Positions 1-7,716 of a stretch of DNA of 12,606 nucleotides are shown one piece after another. A program made the translations under genes and the position numbers. Under the pieces are notes generated by a model. It searched no databases. It was not told the DNA's origin and was given only the letters and a program-made list of their open reading frames with translations. The first letter of the stretch is position 1. Every line of letters starts with the position of its first letter. The stretch comes from Bdellovibrionaceae bacterium UBA6502 (GTDB lineage: Bacteria > Bdellovibrionota > Bdellovibrionia > Bdellovibrionales > UBA840): positions 1-12,606 of the forward strand of contig DJMA01000044.1 of NCBI GenBank assembly GCA_002436415.1, given 5' to 3'.

Positions 1-2
1 CC

Positions 3-317
3 GGATTTAGGGGGTTGACCCGATCGGAAGATGCTTTTAATAATATGAACATTAAATTAAAGAAAATTGATGCAAAGCTGATAAATCTTCCAAAGACTTC
101 CCTTGTTATTTCTAAATCACAGAAAGCTATCTATCGATATCGAAAAGGTTTTTTCAAACTGGTGACTATTAACATTATTTCTGAAACGCCTGATATGTTC
201 CAACTAGAAATTGGTGAATTTTTGGAAGGTGATCAAATAGCAATTGGGGGGCTTGGACTCTTGAAAATTGCAGATGTTTTCTCAAAGGATTCCTCTAACT
301 ACGGACATTCCCACTAG
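3..317 (+). CDS. C-terminal part of an RND efflux periplasmic adaptor (CzcB/CusB-like), cut by the window start
   Basis: This is the last ~105 codons of a membrane-fusion (adaptor) protein that links the inner-membrane RND pump to an outer-membrane channel in the periplasm. The frame is open from the first bases, and TTG at 15 is only an internal codon, so the true start lies to the left. The order matches the end of CzcB/CusB-type adaptors: a beta-barrel/membrane-proximal stretch (LPKTSLVISKSQKAIYRYRK), then the terminal GEFLEGDQIAIGGLGLLKIAD segment, equivalent to the usual 'GLKEGEKVVxxGxxLL' end. The tail ends in GHSH, a His-containing tail as seen in several divalent-metal adaptors. It stops with TAG, and the AGGA within that stop (316-319) serves as the Shine-Dalgarno of the pump gene 9 bp downstream, so the two are translationally linked. 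Family assignment rests on this short C-terminus and on the neighbour. Confidence 0.7.
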   Translation, partial: GFRGLTRSEDAFNNMNIKLKKIDAKLINLPKTSLVISKSQKAIYRYRKGFFKLVTINIISETPDMFQLEIGEFLEGDQIAIGGLGLLKIADVFSKDSSNYGHSH

Positions 318-326
318 GATGATAAA

Positions 327-1670
327 ATGATCAATAGTATAATCGGATTTTCAGTTAACAACAGATTTTTTATTTTTATGGCAACAATTCTTTTAATTGC
401 TCTAGGGATTCATTCTTTTAATGAATTACCTATTGATGCCGTACCTGATATAACTAACACTCAGGTTCAAATTAACACTGAGGTAAAGGGGCTTGTACCA
501 GAAGAAATTGAAAGGATGATTACTTTTCCTGTTGAATATTCCATGAATGGTATTCCAGGTGTAGATAGTGTTCGCTCAATTTCTCGTTATGGAATTTCTC
601 AGGTAACTGTTATATTTAAAGATGATGTAGATATTTTTTTAGCAAGGCAGTTGGTCTCGGAAAAACTGCAAAGCTTGGATTTAGTCCAAAATGTTAAGCC
701 TGTAATGGGACCAATTAGTACTGGTTTGGGGGAAATATTTCATTACAGTATTGAAGCAAAAAATCCTGAAAAAGATACTGAAAAAAGAATGTTGCAGTTA
801 ATGGAGCTAAGATCTTTGCAAGATTGGTTTATCAAGCCTCGATTGTTAAGTCTTAAAGGTGTTACCGAAGTAAATACTATTGGTGGTTATGAGAAGCAGT
901 TTTTTATTCAGCCAAATATTAATAAAATGGCAAAATATGGTATTCATTTTGATGATATTGAAAATGCGATTGAGAGAACTAACATTAATGTAGGTGGTGG
1001 ATATATTCAACAAACCGGTGAGCAGGTTTTGGTCCGTGGTCTCGGTTTGCTACAAAATATAAGTGATATTAAAAATGTTGTTGTTAAGAGGCTTTCCTCT
1101 TATCAGTTAATAAAGATTAAAGATATTGCAGAAGTAAAATTTGATAAAGAGATACGAACAGGGGCGGCAAGCGTAAATGCCAATGAAAGTATTGTTGGTA
1201 CCGCTTTTATGTTGCTAGGAGAAAACTCCAGGCTTGTTTCAAAAAGAATTTCTTTGAAACTTTCTGATATTAAAAAAGATTTGCCGGAATGGGTTGAAAT
1301 TAAAGTTTTATACAATCGATCGAATATGGTGGAGTCCACTCTAAATACAGTACAGCATAATTTGCTCATGGGAGCTGGTCTTGTAATATTGTTTTTACTA
1401 CTATTGGTAGGAAACATAAGGGCTGCGATGATTACTTCACTTATCATTCCCATTTCTCTATTGATGACTTTTATATTAATGAAATGGCAAAAAGTATCTG
1501 GAAACCTTATGAGTTTAGGTGCTCTTGACTTCGGGATTATTGTTGATGGTGCTGTGATTGTGGTCGAAAACTGTGTTCATCGAATCCAGTTAAAGGCTGG
1601 AGATTTGGGCCGGGACTTAGAAAGAAAGGAAATTAAACAGGTGGTAATTGATGCTGCCATTGAGATTTGA
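327..1670 (+). CDS. N-terminal segment of the interrupted CzcA-like pump
   Basis: This is the part of the pump gene that would be translated before the premature TGA (447 aa). It has TM1 near residues 8-28, the first periplasmic porter domain (about 33-335), TM2-TM4 (about 340-417) and the TM4 proton-relay motif with D401, D407 and E414. The start is ATG 327 with AGGA 7 bp upstream. The product stops in the cytoplasmic segment before TM5, in the middle of the first six-helix bundle. This is not the boundary between the two RND repeats, so a stable, active half-pump is not expected. It is listed separately because an automatic gene caller would report it as its own gene. Confidence 0.6.
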   Translation: MINSIIGFSVNNRFFIFMATILLIALGIHSFNELPIDAVPDITNTQVQINTEVKGLVPEEIERMITFPVEYSMNGIPGVDSVRSISRYGISQVTVIFKDDVDIFLARQLVSEKLQSLDLVQNVKPVMGPISTGLGEIFHYSIEAKNPEKDTEKRMLQLMELRSLQDWFIKPRLLSLKGVTEVNTIGGYEKQFFIQPNINKMAKYGIHFDDIENAIERTNINVGGGYIQQTGEQVLVRGLGLLQNISDIKNVVVKRLSSYQLIKIKDIAEVKFDKEIRTGAASVNANESIVGTAFMLLGENSRLVSKRISLKLSDIKKDLPEWVEIKVLYNRSNMVESTLNTVQHNLLMGAGLVILFLLLLVGNIRAAMITSLIIPISLLMTFILMKWQKVSGNLMSLGALDFGIIVDGAVIVVENCVHRIQLKAGDLGRDLERKEIKQVVIDAAIEI

Positions 1671-1697
1671 TCTGCCGCCGGATTTGGTGAGTTAATT

Positions 1698-3458
1698 GTG
1701 ATTGTTGTTTTTATTCCTTTGTTTGCACTTACAGGTGTTGAAGGGAAAATGTTTGGCCCAATGGCAACAACTTTTATAATGGCATTAGCTTCCGCTCTTT
1801 TGCTTTCTTTCACTCTTGTTCCAGCTTTGGCAGCAAGTTTTCTTAGTGGAAAACCTAGGAAAACTAAGCCTTTCTTGATGAATGCAGTGGAAGGTATTTT
1901 TAAGCCTTGTTTGGAAATGGCTTTGCGTTTTAAAAAGATAGTTTTGGTGTTTGGGCTTTCCTCTATTTTCACAGGAATTTTTCTTTTTTCAAGAATGGGC
2001 TCAGAGTTTATTCCTCAACTTGATGAGGGAGACTTTGCAATTCAATTTATTCGACCAGCAAACATCAGTCTCGATGTCTCTATGGAGTTGCAGAAAATAT
2101 CAGAAAAAGTGATAAAAGAGTTTCCTCAAGTAAAGGACGTATTTGCTAGAACAGGTTCTGCCGAAGTTGCTACTGACCCTATGGGAGTTAATATTTCTGA
2201 CTCATATGTCATGTTGCACCCTAAACAGCAGTGGCCCAAAGATTCTCTGATTGCTGATAAAAAAACTTTAATAAAGGCTATTAAGGCTAAACTAGAAATG
2301 GGAGTTCCAGGGCAAGTGCTTATGGTGTCTCAACCTGTGGAGCTACGATTTAACGAATTGCTAGAGGGAACTCGTGCGGATATTTCTGCTAAGGTCTTTG
2401 GCGATGATTTAGATAAGTTGATTGAATATTCAAATGAAATTGCAAGGATCATTAGTGGGATTGAAGGAGCTGGGGAGGTTGAATCTGAATCCAAAGGGAA
2501 GTCTCCAATGTTGCAGTATACTCCAAAGCTAGGAGAGCTTGCTCAGTTTGGTGTTACAGCGAGACCAGTTTTAGATGCAATTAATACGGCAATTGGAGGA
2601 CGTGAAGTAGGGCATATTTATTCCGGTGTGAAAAGCTTTCCAATCCTAACTCGATTGTCTGAAGAGCAAAGAACAAATGTTACCACAGTGAGAAAGCTTC
2701 CCGTTGGTATTGCAGAGTCTTATACTGTACCAATTGAACAAGTAGCGGATATTGAATTTGTTGATACTTTTTCTTCGGTAAGCCGGGAAAATTCTCAAAG
2801 GCGTGTCGCTGTTTTGATTAATCCGGATGTTCGTGATGTTGAGAGTTTTGTTGTTAAAGCACAAAATCTAGTTGCAGAAAAATTAACACTGGCTGAAGGC
2901 TATTACATAGAGTGGGGTGGAAGTTTTAAGAATTTACAGAGCGCGAAAGAAAGTTTAAGGATTCTTGTGCCACTAGCTCTTTTAATAATTATCGCAATGC
3001 TGTATGCCGCCTTCAGAAAAATCTCCCAAGTGATTTTAATTTTTGCTTGCGCGCCAATGGCTTTGATTGGTGGAGTTGTTTCTTTAAAGCTTATGGGAAT
3101 GCCTTTTAGTATATCTGCCGGAGTTGGTTTTATTGCGCTTTGTGGGATCAGTATTTTAAATGGGGTAGTTTTGGTTAGCTATTTTAATAGATTGGTATCT
3201 GAAAATATATCTGTTGAAGATGTGATTCGAAAGGGGACTATGACCCGTTTGAGACCAGTACTTATGACAGCATTAACGGATATTTTTGGATTTTTACCCA
3301 TGATGTATTCTACTGGTTTAGGTGCAGAAGTGCAAAAGCCGTTGGCTACAGTGGTAGTGGGTGGGATTATATCTGCGACTGTTTTGACGTTGTTTGTTTT
3401 GCCGAGTATTTATGCTCTGTTTAAACTGGCCCCTTTAATTGCGGATGAAACACTCTAA
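1698..3458 (+). CDS. C-terminal segment of the interrupted CzcA-like pump
   Basis: Same frame as the preceding segment, open after the TGA. The first possible start is GTG 1698, with a weak GGTGAG six bases upstream, so reinitiation is conceivable but poorly supported. It encodes TM5-TM12 and the second porter domain. The conserved HME-RND element GSEFIPQLDEGD lies near residues 558-569 of the full-length numbering. The TM11/12 region RLRPVLMTALTDIFGFLP and the GAEVQKPLATVVVGG stretch are typical of CzcA/CusA proteins. The last ten codons, from Leu at 3426 on, lie inside the 28-bp left end of the insertion sequence, and the stop at 3456 lies just inside the element. The natural C-terminus of the pump has therefore been replaced. 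Confidence 0.6.
   Translation: MIVVFIPLFALTGVEGKMFGPMATTFIMALASALLLSFTLVPALAASFLSGKPRKTKPFLMNAVEGIFKPCLEMALRFKKIVLVFGLSSIFTGIFLFSRMGSEFIPQLDEGDFAIQFIRPANISLDVSMELQKISEKVIKEFPQVKDVFARTGSAEVATDPMGVNISDSYVMLHPKQQWPKDSLIADKKTLIKAIKAKLEMGVPGQVLMVSQPVELRFNELLEGTRADISAKVFGDDLDKLIEYSNEIARIISGIEGAGEVESESKGKSPMLQYTPKLGELAQFGVTARPVLDAINTAIGGREVGHIYSGVKSFPILTRLSEEQRTNVTTVRKLPVGIAESYTVPIEQVADIEFVDTFSSVSRENSQRRVAVLINPDVRDVESFVVKAQNLVAEKLTLAEGYYIEWGGSFKNLQSAKESLRILVPLALLIIIAMLYAAFRKISQVILIFACAPMALIGGVVSLKLMGMPFSISAGVGFIALCGISILNGVVLVSYFNRLVSENISVEDVIRKGTMTRLRPVLMTALTDIFGFLPMMYSTGLGAEVQKPLATVVVGGIISATVLTLFVLPSIYALFKLAPLIADETL
3422..3449 (+). repeat. Left terminal inverted repeat of the insertion sequence
   Basis: Core TAAACTGGCCCC, then TTTAATTGCGGATGAA. 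It matches the reverse complement of 4412-4439 with one mismatch (T versus C, position 13). It doubles as coding sequence for the final codons of the pump frame. Confidence 0.85.
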
Positions 3459-3496
3459 GTCTTCGAATCGGTAAGGAATTTGCAAAATAAGGGGCG

Positions 3497-4360
3497 ATGA
3501 AGCGAATTTGCCCCCAATGCCACTCTAAACCTAACAACCATATCCGAAATGGCTTCTTTGTCCGTGCAGGAGTACGGACGCCTATTCAAAGGTATCGCTG
3601 CAAATTATGTAAAAAAGAGTTCTCTGATGCCACCTTTCAGTTGCGCTACAGACAGCGAAAAAGAAACATCAATGGCTTGGCTTTAAAACAATTAATTTCT
3701 AGTGGGAGTTTACGAAGAGCTGCGAAGGTTTTAAATATAAACCGCAAAACAATGGTTCGAAAGTTTAAATACCTAGCCAATAAATCTAGAATAGAACAAG
3801 ATCGATACCTTAAAACTCTAAGTAATATCACAGAGATTCAGTTTGATGATATGGAGAGCTTTGAGCACAGTAAGTTAAAGCCACTATCAATCACTATTGT
3901 TGTGCAAAAAGACACTAGAGTAATCCTAGGAGCTAAAGTGTCACAAATGCCTGCGAAAGGCCTAATTGCGAAGAGATCTAGGAAAAAGTATGGAAAGCGA
4001 AAAGATCACAGAAAGAAAAATAGAGATATTTTATTAAATAAAATAAAGCCATGTATCAATGATAAATTCGTATTAATCGAAACCGATGAACAACCTCATT
4101 ACCCGAATTCGATTAAAAAAATATTTCCTCAAGCAGAGCATATTAGCTACAAAGGAAGAAGAGCTTGTGTTGTTGGGCAAGGAGAACTTAAAGCCGGAGG
4201 CTTTGATCCATTGTTTAGTTTAAATCATACTTGTGCGATGTTGAGATATTCCATTTCAAGGTTGGTTCGCAGAACTTGGACCACGACAAAACTTGCAGAA
4301 AGGCTGCAAGATCACATTGATATTTACATCAATTATCACAATCAAATGCTTTTGGGTTAA
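3497..4360 (+). CDS. Transposase, zinc-ribbon plus IS1/IS1595-like DDE-type domain
   Basis: This 287-aa protein catalyses movement of the surrounding element. The N-terminus is an InsA-like zinc ribbon (CPQC at 5-8, CKLC at 35-38), followed by a helix-turn-helix (about 60-95, SLRRAAKVLNINRKTMVRKF). The catalytic region has D117/D118 in QFDDMESFEHSKLKPLS and D197 in LIETDEQPHYP. The C-terminal block around 243-283 (NHTCAMLRYSISRLVRRTW to YINYHNQ) resembles the end of IS1 InsB. The third acidic residue expected in InsB is not obvious, and an Asn (N243) stands near its position, as in DDN-type IS1595 relatives. Start ATG 3497 places the zinc ribbon at the very N-terminus, and AAGGGG lies only 2 bp upstream, which is tight. 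It is a single frame with no frameshift, unlike classical two-ORF IS1. Confidence 0.85.
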   Translation: MKRICPQCHSKPNNHIRNGFFVRAGVRTPIQRYRCKLCKKEFSDATFQLRYRQRKRNINGLALKQLISSGSLRRAAKVLNINRKTMVRKFKYLANKSRIEQDRYLKTLSNITEIQFDDMESFEHSKLKPLSITIVVQKDTRVILGAKVSQMPAKGLIAKRSRKKYGKRKDHRKKNRDILLNKIKPCINDKFVLIETDEQPHYPNSIKKIFPQAEHISYKGRRACVVGQGELKAGGFDPLFSLNHTCAMLRYSISRLVRRTWTTTKLAERLQDHIDIYINYHNQMLLG

Positions 4361-4411
4361 ATATTAATTCTACCGGACATTTTCCAACAAATGCTAACGA
4401 AGGTTTTGTTA

Positions 4412-4439
4412 TTCATCCGCAATTAAGGGGGCCAGTTTA
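4412..4439 (-). repeat. Right terminal inverted repeat of the insertion sequence
   Basis: Reverse complement of the left repeat with 27 of 28 positions identical. It ends one base from the stop codon of the dehydrogenase gene, so any terminator that gene once had directly downstream has been moved away or replaced by the element. Confidence 0.85.
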
Positions 4440-4440
4440 C

Positions 4441-5526
4441 TTATTTCACAAAATATAGATTCCCATTATCAGTAGTAAATGCCATTTCATTATCTGGAGT
4501 ATGGATTACCGATCTAATTCTTTGATCTAATTCTAAAGTGGCTGCTAATTTTTCATCGGCATACTTCTTTTTTCTTTGGTCGTAATAGGCACGATTAAGG
4601 TGTTGGCCTTTTAAAGCGCCACTAAAAAAGTTTCCTTTCCAGGCTTTAAATTTGTTACCTCTGTATTTTACAAGGCCGCTTGTTGCGATGCTAGGCACGT
4701 AATAGTAAACGGGCTGTTCCATTCCTTCTTTGTGCGTATCTCCAATGCTCGGACCCCAGTATTCTTTCCCATAGGTGATTACTGGCCAGCCGTAATTTTT
4801 ACCAGGCTCTACTTTGTTGATTTCATCACCTCCACGTGGGCCATGTTCATTGATCCATAGTTCATCACTAGCTGAGTCATAGTCCATACCCTGAGGGTTT
4901 CTATGACCATAGCTATAGATTTCGGGTAATGCATTTTTGTCTTTAATAAATGGATTATTTGGTGCTGCTTTACCGTCTTTAGTGATTCTAAGGATTTTTC
5001 CGTGGTGGTTTTTTAAACTTTGAGCCTCATCTCTTTTTCCGCGATCTCCAACACTAAGGAATAAATATCCATCTTTGGTTTCACGAATTCGACTGCCAAA
5101 ATGATGTGATTTTCCAGAATCCGTTTTTGCGACAAAAATGTCTTTGCCTTCAACTAGTTTTTGTTGTTTGAGTTTTGCTGAGTAGACAGCGGTAGTGTAT
5201 TGATCTTCTGCGGTTTCTTTGGAGTAGCTAAAGTAGATGGTATTGTTTTTCTTAAAATCAGAATCTATGATTAGGTCAAGCAAGCCAGCTTGTCCTGATA
5301 CGTAGATTTTGGGAAGGCCTGAGACTTCTTTTGATGTCTTTGAGCTAGGATCATAAATTTTTAGTTTTGCAGCTCTTTCTGTGAATAAAATTTTTCCATC
5401 GGGGAGAAAGGCGGCAGCCCAGATGATTCCATCACTAAGTTTGAATTTTTCTAATTTTAGATTGGACTGCGCAAAAGCGGATGAGCATACAAATAGTGTT
5501 ATAAGAATGGATTTAATTAGAATCAT
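4441..5526 (-). CDS. Secreted PQQ-dependent aldose sugar dehydrogenase (YliI/Asd-like)
   Basis: Predicted periplasmic six-bladed beta-propeller enzyme of the soluble glucose dehydrogenase/YliI (Asd) family, which oxidises aldoses with PQQ as cofactor. At 361 aa it is close to E. coli YliI. A Sec signal peptide occupies residues 1-19 (hydrophobic core, then AFA before QS). Family motifs appear in order: HHFGSRI (141-147, with the catalytic His of the family), SVGDRG (158-163), GHRNPQG (207-213), NEHGPRGGDE (226-235) and GKNYGWP (242-248). The ATG is preceded by GAGG at good spacing. It appears monocistronic, starting downstream of the opp terminator and ending at the insertion sequence. No PQQ biosynthesis gene is in the window, and the substrate cannot be read from the sequence. 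C14 is not in a convincing lipobox (FVC), so a lipoprotein is unlikely. Confidence 0.85.
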   Translation of the reverse strand: MILIKSILITLFVCSSAFAQSNLKLEKFKLSDGIIWAAAFLPDGKILFTERAAKLKIYDPSSKTSKEVSGLPKIYVSGQAGLLDLIIDSDFKKNNTIYFSYSKETAEDQYTTAVYSAKLKQQKLVEGKDIFVAKTDSGKSHHFGSRIRETKDGYLFLSVGDRGKRDEAQSLKNHHGKILRITKDGKAAPNNPFIKDKNALPEIYSYGHRNPQGMDYDSASDELWINEHGPRGGDEINKVEPGKNYGWPVITYGKEYWGPSIGDTHKEGMEQPVYYYVPSIATSGLVKYRGNKFKAWKGNFFSGALKGQHLNRAYYDQRKKKYADEKLAATLELDQRIRSVIHTPDNEMAFTTDNGNLYFVK

Positions 5527-5644
5527 AGTTTACCTCTTCGCTAAGTTTACGGCATTTTTCAATTTTGTCTATTTACTTAAAAGTATTTTGTTTGTTGGAA
5601 TGCTAATGAAAAATAGGTCATAAAAAAGTGCTTCAAGAGTTCGT

Positions 5645-5682
5645 AAAAAAAAAGACCTTCCTTTTTAGGGAAGGTCTTTTTT
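5645..5682 (-). terminator. Strong intrinsic terminator of the opp operon
   Basis: A perfect 14-bp inverted repeat (5648-5661 with 5669-5682; core AAGACCTTCC/GGAAGGTCTT) surrounds a 7-base loop. On the minus strand it runs into nine T residues (5653-5645). It lies 50 bp beyond the oppF stop and insulates the dehydrogenase gene from the operon. The other strand also has a run of T, so it could act in both directions. Confidence 0.9.
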
Positions 5683-5731
5683 GAGATTGAATTTTTAGCG
5701 TTTTAAAACGGAAACGAATTTATAGTTTTAA

Positions 5732-6685
5732 CTAGTCATAAAGGTGACATGCTGCAAAGTGTTTTTCGGCTATTTCTTTCCATTTTGGAGTTTCTTTTTG
5801 GCAGCGTTCTGTTGCGTGTGGACAACGGCCTGCAAAACGACAACCAGCTCCGATGTTTATTGGCGAAGGAATTTCTCCTTTGATTCCAACGGAGGCCCTT
5901 TCTCTCTCTCCTTGTGGATCGGGCTCTGGGTTTGATTGAATCAAGAGCTGAGTGTAAGGGTGTTTTGGTCTAAAATACACATCATTGGTAGGACCTAACT
6001 CTACCATTGAACCTAAATACATCACAGCCATTCGATCACTTACATAGCGAACCATAGAAAGATCATGGGCAATAAAAAGTAGGGTTAAACCAAGAGAGTT
6101 TTTGATTTCTTCTAATAAGTTAACCACCTGTGCTTGAACAGATACATCTAAGGCAGAGATCGGTTCGTCACAGACCACAAAATCTGGTTCAACAATTAAA
6201 GCTCTCGCGATTCCGATTCTTTGTCTTTGTCCTCCAGAAAATTCATGAGGATATCTAGACATATGATCTGGCTCAAGTCCCACACGACGAAGCCAAAAAG
6301 CAACTTTTTCAGTAAGTTCTTTGTCAGAAATTTTTCCATGAAGTTTTAAACCTTCACCGATGATTTCTTTTACTGTCATTCTTGGGTTTAAGCTTGAATA
6401 TGGGTCTTGAAATATCATCTGTATTTTTTTAGAAAACTTTTTGTAATCCTTAGGTCCGTAATTGCTCGGCAGTTTTTCACCTCGGTAAAAAACCTCGCCT
6501 TCTGTTTTATCCCATAGACCACAAAGAGTTCTACCAAATGTAGATTTACCGGAACCAGATTCTCCCACCAGACCGATGATTTCTTTTTCTTGAATATCGA
6601 GGCTGATATTGTCTACGGCATGAACTTTAGCGTCTTTGCCGATTTCAAAATATTTTTTTAAATTTTTAACTTCAATCATAGCCAT
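5732..6685 (-). CDS. oppF: Oligopeptide ABC transporter ATP-binding protein OppF
   Basis: One of the two cytoplasmic ATPases that power peptide import. All nucleotide-binding motifs are present: Walker A GESGSGKST (41-49), Q-loop Q93, signature SGGQRQR (150-156), Walker B VVCDEP (170-175) and H-loop H207. The C-terminal oligo/dipeptide-transporter region holds the Cys set C282, C288, C295 and C313 (CRFAGRCPHATERC), the spacing seen in DppD/OppF-type subunits and associated in some with an iron-sulfur cluster. Length (317 aa) is normal. The gene starts 11 bp after the oppD stop, and its AAGGAG Shine-Dalgarno overlaps that TAA stop, so it is translated from the operon mRNA. It is the last gene before the terminator. 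OppF rather than OppD is assigned from gene order and from pairing with a second, different ATPase. Confidence 0.92.
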   Translation of the reverse strand: MAMIEVKNLKKYFEIGKDAKVHAVDNISLDIQEKEIIGLVGESGSGKSTFGRTLCGLWDKTEGEVFYRGEKLPSNYGPKDYKKFSKKIQMIFQDPYSSLNPRMTVKEIIGEGLKLHGKISDKELTEKVAFWLRRVGLEPDHMSRYPHEFSGGQRQRIGIARALIVEPDFVVCDEPISALDVSVQAQVVNLLEEIKNSLGLTLLFIAHDLSMVRYVSDRMAVMYLGSMVELGPTNDVYFRPKHPYTQLLIQSNPEPDPQGERERASVGIKGEIPSPINIGAGCRFAGRCPHATERCQKETPKWKEIAEKHFAACHLYD

Positions 6686-6696
6686 TGAACTTCTCC

Positions 6697-7713
6697 TTAT
6701 AGGTGTGCCTGATGTAGATCATCGTTTTTGGGTGCTCTCGCGTCTTGCATCCAACATTTTGCACGGTGAGTTTCTCCGATCATTGTGTAACTAGGATCTT
6801 GCTTGTTACATACTTCCATCGCGTATGGGCAGCGAGCGTAATAAGCACAGGCCTTTGGCGGAGAAAATAAATCAGGAGGGCTTCCTTCTATAGGGATAAG
6901 TTTTGTCGAATTTTGTTCATCATTAACGGGCATTGCTTGACGTAGACCGATGGTGTAGGGATGTGAGGACTTGTAAAAAATCTCGTCTACACTTCCACTC
7001 TCAATCACTTGACCGGCGTACATTACACTAACCTGATCTGCCATTCTGGCCACAACGCCAAGATCATGAGTGATCATGATGATCGACATATTGTCTTCTG
7101 TTTGTAGCTCTTTTAATAGATCTAAAATTTGTTCTTGTATGGTTACATCCAGAGCTGTGGTTGGTTCATCAGCAATTAAAAGCTTTGGTTTACAAGCAAG
7201 AGCCATTGCGATAATTGCTCTTTGTAACATACCGCCTGAAAACTCAAAGGGAAACTGACTGGCTCTTTTGTGAGCTTCAGGGATTTTTGTTCGATCCAAA
7301 AGTCTTTTCGCTTCGTTCAAAGCCTTTTCTTCCGAATAACCTCTGTGTACGATTAATGTTTCAGCGATTTGTTTACCGATCTTCATAGTTGGGTTCATAG
7401 AACTCATAGGATCTTGAAAGATCATCCCAATTTCTTTACCGCGAATGCTTCTCGCTTTTTCAGGACTAACTTTTAAAAGCTCTAGACCATCTAGTTTTGC
7501 TGTTCCACTTGTTATTCTTCCTGGAGGCATTGGGATCAATCCCATTATGGATTGCATTGTTACGGACTTTCCACAGCCGCTCTCTCCAACAATACCTAAA
7601 GTTTTACCTCGTTCTACTTGGAAGTCTACTCCTCTTACGGCCTTAACAACTCCACCATAAGTATCAAATTCTACTTTTAGGTCTTTTACGTCTAATACGA
7701 TATCTTTTGCCAT
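6697..7713 (-). CDS. oppD: Oligopeptide ABC transporter ATP-binding protein OppD
   Basis: The second cytoplasmic ATPase of the peptide importer (338 aa). It has Walker A GESGCGKS (43-50), Q-loop Q100, signature SGGMLQR (159-165, the M variant usual in OppD), Walker B LLIADEP (178-184) and H-loop H216. The C-terminal domain carries C289, C295, C302 and C320 (CAYYARCPYAMEVC), the OppD/DppD cysteine pattern. The gene begins 3 bp after the oppC stop. Its GGGAG ribosome site lies across the oppC stop codon, which implies coupled translation. Nothing is missing or truncated. Confidence 0.92.
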   Translation of the reverse strand: MAKDIVLDVKDLKVEFDTYGGVVKAVRGVDFQVERGKTLGIVGESGCGKSVTMQSIMGLIPMPPGRITSGTAKLDGLELLKVSPEKARSIRGKEIGMIFQDPMSSMNPTMKIGKQIAETLIVHRGYSEEKALNEAKRLLDRTKIPEAHKRASQFPFEFSGGMLQRAIIAMALACKPKLLIADEPTTALDVTIQEQILDLLKELQTEDNMSIIMITHDLGVVARMADQVSVMYAGQVIESGSVDEIFYKSSHPYTIGLRQAMPVNDEQNSTKLIPIEGSPPDLFSPPKACAYYARCPYAMEVCNKQDPSYTMIGETHRAKCWMQDARAPKNDDLHQAHL

Positions 7714-7716
7714 TGT

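Larger units (their letters stand above)
327..3458 (+). pseudogene. czcA: CzcA-type heavy-metal RND efflux pump interrupted by an in-frame TGA
   Basis: Proton-driven inner-membrane pump of the heavy-metal-efflux RND family, the transporter partner of the adaptor just upstream. The reading frame from ATG 327 to TAA 3456-3458 spans 1043 codon positions, the usual CzcA/CusA length, and is broken only by TGA at 1668-1670 (codon 448). Both sides stay in the same frame and keep family motifs, so a single substitution, for example from CGA, explains it. The TM4 proton-relay motif DFGIIVDGAVIVVEN (D401, D407, E414) matches the CzcA class for divalent cations (Zn/Co/Cd/Ni) rather than the CusA Cu/Ag type. 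The last codons overlap the left inverted repeat of the downstream insertion sequence, so the C-terminal tail (LAPLIADETL) is element-derived. TGA ends oppB in this window, so a reassigned code is unlikely. A sequencing error or rare readthrough remains possible. Confidence 0.8.
3422..4439 (+). mobile_element. Insertion sequence with 28-bp inverted repeats and an IS1/IS1595-like transposase
   Basis: A ~1018-bp element: an inverted repeat at 3422-3449 matches the reverse complement of 4412-4439 at 27 of 28 positions, and the pair brackets a single intact transposase gene. The exact tips are uncertain. The transposon end proper may start at the GG of GGCCCC (3428/3429 on the left, 4432 on the right), giving ~1004 bp, because many IS1/IS1595-type ends begin with GG. 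I could not find an unambiguous target-site duplication at either choice. The left end lies inside the 3' end of the pump gene, and the right end stops 1 bp before the stop codon of the convergent dehydrogenase gene. The high repeat identity and open transposase frame suggest a fairly recent, possibly still active copy. Confidence 0.85.

Noticed and set aside
1668..1670. Selenocysteine or reassigned TGA in the pump gene
   Set aside because: TGA terminates oppB in this window, no SECIS-like hairpin follows the codon, and the position is a cytoplasmic linker rather than a redox site.
3450..3496. Sigma-70 promoter for the transposase
   Set aside because: TTGCGG in the left repeat could be a -35, but no acceptable -10 follows at the right distance.
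5381..5623. 80-codon plus-strand frame over the start of the dehydrogenase gene
   Set aside because: It is mostly antisense to the well-supported signal peptide region and has no ribosome site or recognisable product.
5527..5644. Promoter of the dehydrogenase gene
   Set aside because: Several AT-rich hexamers exist, but none gives a good -35/-10 pair with 16-18 bp spacing; a promoter is expected here yet cannot be placed.
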